The notes under the pieces are model-generated. The model had not been told where the DNA came from, made no database searches, and was given only the letters and a program-made list of their open reading frames with translations. 64,000 nt of DNA from Cruorifilaria tuberocauda (Eukaryota; Nematoda; Chromadorea; Rhabditida; Onchocercidae), in NCBI GenBank assembly GCA_013365365.1, contig JABVXU010000060.1:1-64000 (forward strand). Direction: 5' to 3'. Positions 51,001 through 62,734 of the stretch are shown piece by piece; the stretch's first letter is position 1, and every line of letters begins with the position of its first letter. Both the position numbers and the translations under genes were made by a program.

Positions 51001-53989
51001 TTATAAGTCTGCTTAAATCAGGTAGCAATGGTGATAAGGATTCTAGGATCACAATTTCTGTTCAAAATATAATTTGAAGTTTTTTTTTCCAGTTTTAAAA
51101 CAAAACTGCGTTGGCATACAAAGTCAAATTTCCGAAGCACTCTGTCGACCATTTAAAGTTTGTCTTAATCACAGATTTCGGTTTTTGTTTCGGATACTAG
51201 AAATTTTTTTTGTCACGTATCTGCTGTTTTCCAATAGTTGCAATTGTTTAAAGTGTTTATAATTAGGTTCGTGTCGAACAGGCTCTCATAGCTGAAACGA
51301 ATTGTATTGTGCTTTATCGATTATCTTGCCTTTTCACTTTCTATCTCGAGACAATGGCGTAAGTAATCTGCGAATTTTCATCATTTCATTTTTACATTAC
51401 TCCTTTTCCATTTTGAACACATTTACTACTGTAGCATTGTTCACATTAATCTTCGGATGTTTTGGATTAAAGATTTCTGTTTCACTGCAACGTAACAAGT
51501 CAATGATGCATTTTTCAAAAATAAAAAGCAGTGAAATTGAATAGAAAAGCAAAATCATTTTCTTTCGTGTGTGAGAGATTTAAAAGGAATACTTTTATAC
51601 TTATGTCCAAAGTTTACCTTATTATTTGCAGTATTTGCAGTTTGCACAAAATATTTTTTTTTCTTTGCAGACCGTCTTTGAACTCAGACTCAATGTTAAT
51701 TCAGACATTTAAAGAACTGAAAGAATTGACATTAAATTTGTTTTTTAGTGGATTACATTCCTCAGTTCAAAAGCTCGTCGAAAAGGTTAGATAATTCTTT
51801 TGTTAAGTTTCACTATTTCAGGTCATGAATAAAGATTTGGAATAAGTAGATGAACGATTAATTCTGCAGATGGGCAGTCTTAATAATTTTGTAAAAACAA
51901 CACTGATTATTGAATGCTGTATACTTTAGAATTGTATATGAATACAAATTAACAGAAAATTATCCGCTGCTTCATTTAAACTGAGCTAGAACTAATGCTA
52001 TTTAAATTGAATTGAATTCTAAAAATTAGTGTGTTTTTTGATTATGATTGATTAACTATGACAAAGTTTTTATTTAAGATGGGTACGCCTGATTACGATT
52101 TGCTTCCTGTATCCGCTGTTCACCAGGTATTGATGTTACTTAAGGATGTTCTGGAATCACATGATGGTGTCGTCACTGCGATGGCTGATAAGAAAGAAAA
52201 TTTTGAAAAGGTAGACAGAGTATCACTGCCCTAAATATTGATATAAAATACAAAGTTGTTGCCATATTTTAAATAGTTTGAATAGAAAACTATAAATTAA
52301 TAGGAATGAAACTTTGCAAAACGGAAACGAATGAAATATGGCAAAATGAACTATGATAATTATGCTGTTGTGATTAAAAAATAACGTTTCATTAACAAAC
52401 TGTGAATCTGTGAATGCTTTTTCAGATCTTCGCAACTGTTCTGGATCCGTTAAACCAAGCAGTGCAGTTGTCAGCAACGCAACTTGATTCACCTATTGAT
52501 GTTGCCATTTATACTCTTAATTGTCTTTCCGCTATAAATGCTGCTATCATACTTTATCAGTTCACGGATTTACGCCTTGAAATGATTAAAGCTCAGGTAT
52601 GATTATATTTTCATTGATCACCTGGAACTTAGGATCTGACAAATTTTCATTCCAATATGAAGGAAAAGGATCAACTGTTGTACTAATAACTAGCGGACAA
52701 GGAAGAACAAGACGATCATATATTTATATAACAGATTCTATTCAAATTTTAAATCTAAGAAGGTTGTTCTGAATTTTAACATTGTAAGTTTTCTTAGGAA
52801 TACTTGCTATATTTTTGACATTCTGCTACGCTATTACCCAAAAAATAGATTAGCTGAAATAAATTACTAGATTTTCCACTTTATTTTTTCATATTTTTAA
52901 GACTGATGCAAACGTCGATGTACTTGTTAGTGAACAAGCCACCTTCATTATAACACAAACAGGATTAATTGAACCGTATCGAAAGGCCACAGTTCATCAG
53001 CCAAGCCAGGTATCTTCATCAGTTCTCTTGTTTAAATTTTTTTTTTTTTGCAACATCGTTTTAATTTCTCCTTCGAATCAGTCTAAAATGAAATTGATAT
53101 TATTGCTTCATCTGTTGTGATTTCTCCTAAGTATGAGCTATCCATCATTTTATTTTGATTAAAGTATTGTTTTTTTTTAGTATGGTTTTTTAGTATGCTT
53201 TAGTTGTCTTCAGTTATTTCTTTAGGCTTTAATTTTTAGTGCTTTTTTAGCATCATTTTCAATTAACTTATGAAATAGGTGTATGGGAGAATTTAATTTA
53301 ACATTCTACAATTGCAGTCTGCCAGCTTACATATATGATATGTATATATGATGTGTAAAACATGTCGATTACTTAAAACTTAGCATTTGTTTTTCAAACT
53401 ACTTTCAGGGACCGCTTTCTGAAATCGCTGGAATGGAACCATCTCGAATATCAAGCACATTGTTTTCATTTGATTCTTTTTTAGCAAATCCTGATAAATA
53501 TAAGTTAGACCAGTGTGTGAAATTATCATCTGTTAGACTAAGGTATTTAAAAATTTTTCTACCTCACTCCAATGATTTCATTTATTAAATATTTCAATTT
53601 GTTAGGAAGAATTTAGTGATACAAATACAGCACACGCAAACTGATGCATATCACATGGAGATGGATTAAAATTCAGGGATGCGGTGCGAGAGCGGACGAT
53701 TGAGACTGTGGTGGCAGCTTATAGAATAATTTACAATAAAGTTGTTGATCCAAGTAACAAATATTCCGAATTGTCGATTAAAACTGTCGAACAGGTATAG
53801 AATTTATGTTATTGGCAAAACTGTCTTTACTTATTTAAATTTTTGGTTATAGCAAAGCTGAAGTACATGAAATTTTGGCATAGCTTAAATTTTCAAATCC
53901 AGAAGCTGAGAATATGGCGCAGTTCGATTCCTAAATTTGATGAATTAATTCAGTTTCAGGTCCAGGAATTACTGAAGGCGTGGACATAG
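48055..53989 (+). CDS. cogc-6: Conserved oligomeric Golgi complex subunit 6
   Basis: Lobe B subunit of the COG tethering complex, which captures vesicles for retrograde transport within the Golgi and so keeps glycosylation enzymes in place. It has 18 exons: 48055-48162, 48339-48473, 48725-48864, 49243-49340, 49504-49606, 49730-49800, 50016-50186, 50515-50566, 50731-50822, 51093-51157, 51267-51358, 51671-51785, 52079-52210, 52426-52596, 52902-53009, 53409-53542, 53677-53794, 53960-53989. The product is 644 residues (human 657). The N-terminal coiled-coil half runs to about residue 200. Diagnostic blocks follow: [62 protein letters not shown] and [12 protein letters not shown]. Two acceptors use AAG instead of YAG (52078, 52901). 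Exon 4 could instead end at 49328, losing four residues. Confidence 0.95.
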
Positions 53990-55266
53990 GCGTATGAAAT
54001 TTCATTTCCGTATTTATATTTGGCAATCATAATTATCAGTATTGAGGATATGACTTTGTAAATTTCTACTCCATTGATGCTTTCATTTGATATCGTTTGA
54101 AGATGACACTTGTATACTTTTCACGACTTTATTTTAACCATTGCTATTGTGATATCTTTATTAAATTTTTTAAATTCCATGCTCAACTGCTAAGGTTCGA
54201 GGATTTTTTGATCTCCTTTACGCACCTTTATAGTATTTAATAAATGTTATTTTAATAATATCGAATTTCAAAATTTAAGAAACATTCATTACTGAAGCGT
54301 TTTTTATTTACCATTTTTGTTCAGAATGCAAAAATCTTCAAAAGATTTTTAAGTTATTATTTTAATATTTTACCACTAATTTATTATTATCATGATATAA
54401 TGCGGTGTAGTAACTTGGTTGTTGTATGAAGTGTGATAGAATTATAATTTACATTTGTTTGTATCTGAATATGTGTTTACGTAATCAATATCTAAGTAAA
54501 AGTGTCATCCCTAATTTTGGTGCGGTTTTATCTATCAGAATCTCTTTATTACGTCTTTCATTTTTCCTTTGCCGTCCAAAGTTAAGTTTAAGTATTAGAA
54601 TAGGATGCAATTAACTTTGAAAAATTTTTGACGAGTCAAAGTTGAAATGCAAACCATTTCGAGTTATGTAGCTTATGTTCTTCGCCGAAGTTACCATATA
54701 GAAAAATTCAGTTCCAATATATTCTATACATTTATTCAATCCTTCCAATAATCTTTGTGTTAGGGAAAACAGCAAAAGGTTCCGTTGGAAGTGATAATCC
54801 GACTTGCCATTAGTAATATTGACATGCGATTAGTAGCAATGATATTCGACTAACAGCGCTGATAGTAGTACTGACGTAGGTTAGTGCCAACATGCGACTA
54901 ATAATGCTGATATGCGATTTGTAGTGTTGATATGCGACTAGTGTTAATGCTGACGTGCAATTAGTAATAATTTGCTTCAGCATTAATGTTTTTAGGAGAA
55001 GGGATAGATAAAAGGAGAAGGCTGACACGTTTTGTCAGTTTTGCCGTAATTTGGAGTCATGCTGGTAGAATATTCCTTTAGTATAATAGTGCAAAGTTTC
55101 GTTGAAGAAAGCGCCTCATGATGACATTTCTGATATAATTTATTTGTCAATTTTTCACTGTTTAATTTTAGTTTAAATTGCTGACTTTCTTCGAACTACC
55201 GGAAATATGTTTTTTCCGTTTTCAATTACGATTGCTATTTGATGCTAGTAGTTTTGAATATTGTAG
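53990..55266 (+). other. Intergenic stretch with cogc-6 poly(A) signal
   Basis: AATAAA at 54239-54244 is a plausible poly(A) signal for cogc-6, 250 nt after its stop. The rest is AT-rich apart from the minisatellite at 54801-54972. TTGTAG ending at 55266, or ACTAG at 55273, would be the acceptor for the next gene. Confidence 0.5.
54801..54972. repeat. Degenerate 20-bp minisatellite, about nine units
   Basis: Units align to a consensus close to GATATGCGACTAGTAATGCT. Full-length copies are at 54801, 54821, 54841, 54909 and 54929, with shortened or expanded copies between and after. Copies differ at several positions, so the array is old or decaying. Confidence 0.8.
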
Positions 55267-55275
55267 TGACTAGAA

Positions 55276-57986
55276 ATGTTTTTTCATCATCGTCGACGAC
55301 AAAATAATTATGGAATATATTTGTTGGCATACCAATTGTTCAGTTCACGTAACATTCCACCAGTCACTCTAATTGTTATAATATTTCAAATGGCGATTTT
55401 CCTGGGTTATTTTCCTGCTCTTGGCCAGCACAGAACAAGTATGCTAGTTTGTTATTGAAAAATGATATTATCTATTCATAGATTTCTGATATATTTTTCA
55501 TTTTTCAAGTTTAAAATGCTCCTTGTTTTCCTTTTCATCATTATTTTTCTCGTGTACGAAAATGATATATCAAAACTTATGCCTGAGTAATAAGTGTAAT
55601 TGCATGATGTAGGAATAAATGAATAGTATAAGTAGAAAATTTCAATAATGAATAGGTTTTGTAAAAACCATCAAAGAAATTTAATTCTAAAAAATATTAA
55701 TACTGTTTGATAATTATATCTCACGACCTTAGGCATCTTAATTGATTATTTATATTTAAAAAGCCGTATAATTTTATTCCTTCTCAAAATATCAATAATT
55801 TTCAGAAAAAATGTGTCTTTTACCATCGCGTGTATTATATCGATCTGAATGGTTGCGAATGCTTGCATCCACAGTTATGCATGTTGATGATATGCATCTT
55901 TATTTTAATATGATCTCATTATTGTGGAAGGTAATTTCTCATTGTTGAAAAATAAAAATCATTTTGTGCATTTATGGCATATTAATAAATTAATGAACAA
56001 TTCACCTTAGTGAATTACATACCAATCTCGGTATGCTCAAAGGTATCATTTTTATTATGCTGTGATATCTAAGAGAAGGAAGGTTATACTACTAAGGAAG
56101 GTTAGTCGTTCTGTATGTATTGAAGTGTTCTATCTTAAGTACTTTTTCCTTATACATGTCATTTCTGTATGAAGTTGACTCATATTTGTTATGTTGCTAT
56201 CGACTCTTAATAAATGACAATTTATTGCAAATATACAGTTATTTAGGGTCGACGTTTGGAGCGTTGGTTAGGTTCAAGACGGTTTCTATTACTTTTGGTG
56301 ACATTTATGTTAGCAACAAGCAGCACTATGATTGGATTAAGCTATTTAGCCGATGAAGTATTCTCAGTTTACGATGGAGATTATATGAATCAGTGCTCTG
56401 TTGGTTTTTCCGGTTAGCTGTTTAATTCTCTTTACTATTTTAAAGTTGCTTAAATAGCGTTTCTCGCTTTATCATCAGATTACTATTTCTATTTCATTGA
56501 AATGTAATTATTTTTATTTTGCCTAAATCAACCCCTTTTTGGAAACAGAGCTGTTTCAAAATTTATTTTATAGACGCTGTTTTCTGCAGGTGTGCTTTTT
56601 GCTTTGAAAGTGCTACATACTACATATTTTCCTTATTCGGATCATAATTTATTTGGGTGGCTTCCTGTACCATCTCAGTTTGCTTGTTGGATAGAGTTGT
56701 TTCTTCTACAGGTTAGTTAAATGTCAATTCATCATGATATTAAACATCTATTCTTTATAATAGGAAGCTTTAGAATAACAGTTGGCTATTTCAGTTATAT
56801 TCTTAATGCTTTTTATATTTTTGATTTCTGCTCTAGTGCAGCTATCCCTCTGTATGTTATATTATCTGTTTTTATTGTGGGAGAATTTAAATTATAATAT
56901 AGTTTTTTAGTTTATTCGAGATTCGGATTTCAAAAAAATACCACCAGTATTCTCTATTAATATTTGTTACAAATTATAATTTCTTCGTTGTCCTTCTCTC
57001 TTCTTTTGTTTTATCGAAAATGAGTTTTATGTTATTTAATATAATGAAAATACTGGCAGTTAATGCAGTGCATTAAATAATCGAATAGTCCTGCTGACAA
57101 AGAGGACATGAATTTAAATCTAGATTGTATAGAATAGTATTTTGAAAATCAACTTCAGAATTATTTCAAACATCAAATCTGTACATATTTCACTTCATTC
57201 AAGAAATTTAAATTTCATTTTCTTTTGAGATTTTAACTCCTAATGCATCATTTATCGGTCATCTTTCGGGCATCACTGTTGGTTTAGCGTATACGATGGG
57301 TCCATTGAAAACAGTTGTTGATATTCTAGAAAGCATCGCTTCTCCTTTACTTGGTTAGTTTTCTTCTTACATTTGTAATGCTATTTGCTTAAGAAATTTA
57401 AATACAATCTCTTTTACGAGCAACATTCTAAATTATATTTCGTGGGCAAATTACATATACTGTATTTTTGATGGCAGGTATTATACCGGAATCATCTTCA
57501 CAGACGAGGGATAGAAGGTGGTCAAATTATCGAAATTGGTTCAATAACTGGAGCTTTGGTGGTAGAGACAGCGCTGCCCATGAATCCCCTTCGTATGGAT
57601 GGCAAAATGAAAGAAGTTAATACGTTATTTTAATATTTCTTATTCTAAGATAGTACGGAACTCAATGTACTGTATTATATTAGTTTTGATTCATTTTGAG
57701 CTGTTTTTATTTTACTCTTCTTGATAATTAAATCATTAATCTTTCTTCATTTCATACCTTTCTATGGAAGAAATCAAGTTAGGATTTAATTATAATTTTA
57801 ATTTAAATTAAACTCTGGGAATGTTTGATGAGTGTTTTTTATATTTCTTGAATTAACGTTACCACTATATTTAAATTTCCAGGACGTTTTGATGAGTATA
57901 CAGGTGGTATGTCGGAAGAGGAGCAGATGTGGCGAGCTACGCAGCGAAGTTTGTATGAAGATGGCTTACATTCTTCCTTTTTCTAA
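55276..57986 (+). CDS. RHBDD1: Rhomboid intramembrane serine protease, RHBDL4/RHBDD1 type
   Basis: ER rhomboid protease that in mammals cleaves unstable membrane proteins for ER-associated degradation. Exons: 55276-55438, 55806-55930, 56247-56412, 56590-56711, 57230-57353, 57478-57615, 57883-57986; 313 residues (human about 315). Seen directly: NIPPVTLIV in the first membrane helix, MHLYFNMISLLWKG and RRLERWLGSRRF of the L1/TM2 region, the catalytic serine in VGFSGVLFALKVL (Ser151), and the catalytic histidine in FIGHLSGITVGL (His203) followed by YTMGPLK. The cytosolic tail holds a ubiquitin-interacting motif, SEEEQMWRATQRSLYEDG, then stops eight residues later, so the extra C-terminal part of the human protein is absent. 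The acceptor at 57229 (TTTTGAG) is unusual. Confidence 0.94.
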
Positions 57987-58524
57987 ACAATGTCGTTTGT
58001 TGAATTATCCGGTTTTGGAGCTTCATTTAGATATTTTATTACTTATGAAATGAAGAAGAAATAGTTGCTTTCATTTTTTAAATCTCCTATAATTTTGGAT
58101 TTATTTGACTAAAACTTTGAGAATCAACTGTTCATAATTCGAGAAATTTTTCCTTTTTTTACTTAGTAATTAGGTGTAACTTTCCGACCTTGTGAAATTA
58201 ACTCCATTGCAATTTCAGATTATGTAATTATGTAATTATTTTTAAACCATTAATTTTCTTTACTAATTTCAAAACCATAATTTTGTTTCACAGAATAATT
58301 ATTGCTTTGAAGGAATTGAAGCTAATCAAGTAGGAAGAATGGTTGTAACCTTTTTTATTTGTTGATATCTGTATGATATTTTTATATGCCGAAATGTAAT
58401 GCACATTCATAAACCAATCACAAAATCAGAAATCATCATATAATAGTTTCTATAAAAATTTATTCTGGTTGAATAATTGTTAATTCATGAACATTACCGT
58501 GCGGTGGGGCCAGAAATATTGGGA
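57987..58524 (+). other. Intergenic stretch
   Basis: AT-rich, with no clear signals. The open frame of the next small gene extends back to 58477 without an ATG, and a possible acceptor (GGGGCCAG) ends at about 58512. Confidence 0.5.
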
Positions 58525-58752
58525 ATGTACTACTACTACGGTGAAAACGGTTATTACTATCATTACGTTCCGTACGGTGGAGGCATAATCTTTATGATAA
58601 TGATTATTCTTATCTGTTGTTGCTGCATGATAAGCGCAACTGAAGTTCCTCCATATGGATATTATTATGATTGTATCTGTTGTGGACCATGCATTCATTG
58701 CAGTCCTTTTCATCGTCGTCATCATCATCCAAATCCCGTTGTTATCGTATAA
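58525..58752 (+). CDS. Small tyrosine- and cysteine-rich single-pass membrane protein
   Basis: I do not recognise this gene. It is a 75-residue intronless frame. The N-terminus is Tyr/Gly-rich (MYYYYGENGYYYHYVPYGGG), then a membrane segment GIIFMIMIILI runs into CCCC, then PPYGYYYDCICCGPCIHC, a His/Arg patch FHRRHHHP and the end NPVVIV. The composition differs strongly from random AT-rich frames, and codons for Tyr, Cys and Gly are mixed, which supports real coding. Cysteines beside the membrane segment could be palmitoylated, and the CxCCxxCxxC pattern could bind metal. The ATG at 58525 is the first in frame; an upstream exon is possible. Confidence 0.55.
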   Translation: MYYYYGENGYYYHYVPYGGGIIFMIMIILICCCCMISATEVPPYGYYYDCICCGPCIHCSPFHRRHHHPNPVVIV

Positions 58753-61594
58753 CTATCAGGTACACATTCATTTCTTATTTTAGAACTGATAAGAAGAAAG
58801 ATAATAATTGAATAATTTCTCTTAAGGGAATGTGATAACGAATTTAAGAAAAGATTTGAAAGTTGAGTAATGTTCATGTTAGGCGATTGAGATAAAATCA
58901 ATTTATTGAAAGTAGCAATTTTCTTTTTTTAAATTAAAAAAAATTTCTAAATATAGAAGTTTTGAAAATAATTTATTTATAGATAGAAGAGGGAAAGTAA
59001 TATTGCTCGTCAAATTCAATTTATAGAGAAACGAAAAAACTTTCAAATTTTGATTTTATAATTGATGGATTAGTGCAATAAATTTTATCCTTAAATTCTC
59101 CATGTATTTAAATCAATATTTTTATTTTCCATTTAAAATTATGAAAAATTATAACGAAATGTTTAGTTTTTGTAACCAAAAAAACTGTGATGATTATCGT
59201 ATTTTTCTTTTATTTATGATAAATTCGACAATATTTACAGAATAAAATCATTATCATTTTTTTGATTAAAAAGGAGAAAAATGATAATTTAGTTTTTTTG
59301 TGCTAACGAATAAACAAATCAAGGTTTTTTGTCAACAAAAGATAGATAACGTATATTGATATGTACATCTTTAAACTTTCTCAATGCACTAAGTGCACTA
59401 ACATCCTTTCCTTCAATCTATGAAGTTATCATTTGCTGTCAGTACCGTGTTGAACGCGTGAAATTGTGATATTGAAATTCAAATGATAAGTATGCATTTT
59501 GAAAAATTATATCAAAAAGTCAAACATCGTGTAGTAAATAAACAATTTTAATCAAAAAAAAAAAACTATTCAAGGTTATTCACATCATTTACATTCATTT
59601 TTTTCTTTTCCTATGGCTGATAAAATATCAGATAACTATCAAAAAAGTACTCATTCAAATAATTAATAATGAAACTGATATATTCTGATACTTCACTTTT
59701 AGCAAAAAATTAATCAAATTCAATTTTAAAAACAATAGCAATTTATTGATTTCAATTAACAATTTTAATTTTAATGTGAAATTTAGAATGAGAAAATAAC
59801 GATTCTCTTTAAGGGTTTTGAACTGAAGAGAAAAAATATATTTTGTTCGATATGATAAAGTGATAAAAAGAGAAAGTATGAAATTACGATAAATTGAATG
59901 TGATAATTTTTAACTTTCCCCCCCAATTATTTCCATCATTTATCATCCAATTCGTTCATTCATTCATTTAGACGGAAAATCACAGCAACGTGATGTCTGA
60001 TCAATTCACTAACAAATTAATGATTAAAATCAGTGATAAGGGTACTCGTATATATTGCACTATAAGTGCACGACGAAAAAACGAATTTTTTCCAAAACTT
60101 CGTCATAACACTTATTCTCTGTTATCTCTGTTATTTTGACTTTTTAATTTGGAAATTTTCAAATTTTTTATTTTAATAATCCATTATCGATTTTTTGCAT
60201 TTATTCTTCCCTAGTTATTTATTTAAAGTGGTTACGTGTTTGATGATTTTGATAATGATTGGACAATATTCATTGCAAGTGGAAAAATTGCTATCATTTA
60301 TCACTTCCTTTAAAGATTCATGATATTCTGTTTTAGAAAGTGCGAAAGAAATGGAAAAATATTTTTTAATTCAATCAATCAATATTTCGATATTTTTGTC
60401 GCTCCCATATTTTTATTTATTAGTAAAGATTGAAAGTTTTGAATTAGACAACTTACTTTAATTTATTGTTCTACAATTAAAGTGAAATCTGGAACCATTC
60501 ATTAATTTTCTATTAATACAATAAAAAACAAAGGAAAAAAAAAATAAAAACTCGAACTGCCAAATTATGGAAATATCGAGACGAAGTGAATTAGTTACAT
60601 CAGCCTAACATGTTTAATTAAGCCTTTCTTTCAATTCTTATCAATAAATTACATTGATAAATTGGTTTCATTGCAAAAACCTAACAAGTAAATGTTGAAT
60701 TCACTGTTTGTTATGATTATTAACCTAATCGATTACAATGCGATTCTATTGATCAAAGAAGTTCGATTAATCCATGAAAATAAATATTATATCTCTTAAT
60801 GAAGTTCATTGAAATGGTCTTCGATAATTCAATGAAGCTTTAATAGCAATGATGGCGTTATTAAGATTAGTTTATTAAATAGTATAAATTTAATATACAT
60901 CAAACAGTATTTTACTGTTAATTTTTTCAATTTTAACAATTGAAAAATGAAAAAAGTATAGCCCAATCATGATTATTAAATTTATAATCAAACTAAAACA
61001 ATTAAAGACTCTAAATTAATATTGCAACAGTCCGAATTTCAGCCAAATTAATAACAAATAACAAGATCATTTTATTCCTTTTTTCAGAAATAAAAATGAT
61101 CTTTTTGAAATGATTTACTCATTATGTCTTCTTAGATCACTGATAAGACAAGACAGTTTATCACGAATAGAAGAAAAATGATAAGATGATATGGGCAATG
61201 AAAACGAAGTTAGCTGAATGAATTTATTTAATTATAGCAAAAAAAATTAATAGAAAAATTTTCTTTTCTTTATCACTCATATTTCATGCGGAAAATTTTT
61301 TATCTTTCAGATAAGAATGACTCATTCAATTTAATTATATGCTTCTCTCTCTTTGGTAAGTGTAATATGATGCTTTCTCATACTTTTTTCTCTTTCCTAT
61401 CCTTATCAGTGATATCACTCTTAGTCAGAATCTTTCATTTCCATTCTAAAATTAAAATTCAGCCGTTTATTCCGAATATTATAGATAATTGAAGAGATTT
61501 AAATATTTTGCATTCATTACCCATGATAACTAATTAACTTAGCTTGCTTGACAATAACTTCAATCTCTTTCTCTCCAACCAAATCATAGAACAG

Positions 61595-61670
61595 AGGAGA
61601 AAAAAGGAGGGAAAGTGAGAGAGAGGTAGAGAAAAAGGAGAGGAAGAGAGAGAGAGAGAGAGAAAGAGAT
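61595..61670. repeat. GA-rich microsatellite
   Basis: An imperfect (GA)n tract, purine-rich on the + strand, mirrored in composition by the TC tract at 34008. Confidence 0.9.
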
Positions 61671-61796
61671 AGGAAAGATTATTTATTAGAAGTTCAAATG
61701 GCATAGTAAAGTATTGAACATCTATTTGGAAATGTGCCGTAGTAGCGGTGGTAAGCCGTTTTGAAACCACGATCGATTGGAAAGCAATGAGAGGAA

Positions 61797-62734
61797 GAGA
61801 TAAGTATTACTAGCATTTAGCTATAAGCTTACTTTATGCTTATCGCTTATTTATCGTTATCATCGTTTTTTTCTCTTCTACCAAACTCTCTGATTATCTC
61901 CATTCTATTAAGGTAAGCTTAGATCATAGATTACAAAGATTATGTTCAGTATAAGTTAATCATTAATTTACAAGAATTTTTCATTATTCATTTGATGACA
62001 GATGATAATTTAATATAATTGAAATTTTGCTAGAAAAGAAAAGTTTCCAGATTATTTTTATAATTTATCTAATGAATTTTTATAATTTTGTTGTAAAAGA
62101 AAAGTGATATGATAATGATAAAACTATGTCATATTTTATTTTCATAATTTTCAGACTTATCATCGTAATTTATCATATTTTCTTTTCTCCCACAAAAAGT
62201 CTGCATTTATCGTGAACTACTACGTAATATTTAATTGGTAAAATTAGAAATCAATTGGATTTCATTTATCATACTCTCATGATATGTACAGATATGCTAG
62301 TATTGTTATTGAAATAATTAATAAGATATGATGAGAAATATGACAAATTTATCAGTCACTAACTCATAATTGGTGTAATTCAATTCAATTATTTGATTTC
62401 CGGTATAAATGAAAAAATTAGATAATATCATCTCGTTGTTTGTTTTTTCGATAGTGATAATTAGGACTGAAAGTGATATCGTGAGAGATGGAAATGATTA
62501 ACATTGATTAAACACAATGAACATTTCAATTTAATTTCTTATTTTTTATCTCTTGCAGTAAATTTTTTCTTCAAAATCTATTTTTATTCATTTCTAAATG
62601 GCACACAATTCATTTTATTTACGTTTTTTTTCTTTCTTTCAAAATTACTACAATACGTTTTTTTATTCGTTATCTGTTGAAGATTTCGAACTGCTATCTT
62701 ATCTTTATCATTATTCTTATCATTGTCATCTTTA
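61797..62734. promoter_or_regulatory. Dense field of GATAA motifs
   Basis: By hand count 21 GATAA/TTATC sites fall within about 940 bp, on both strands. With roughly 76 percent A+T, about five are expected. Nematode GATA factors of the ELT family bind TGATAA, so this may be an enhancer for a neighbouring gene; the target is unknown. Confidence 0.35.

Noticed and set aside
58480..58728. 82-codon - strand frame
   Set aside because: It is the mirror of the Tyr/His-codon-rich + strand gene at 58525-58752.
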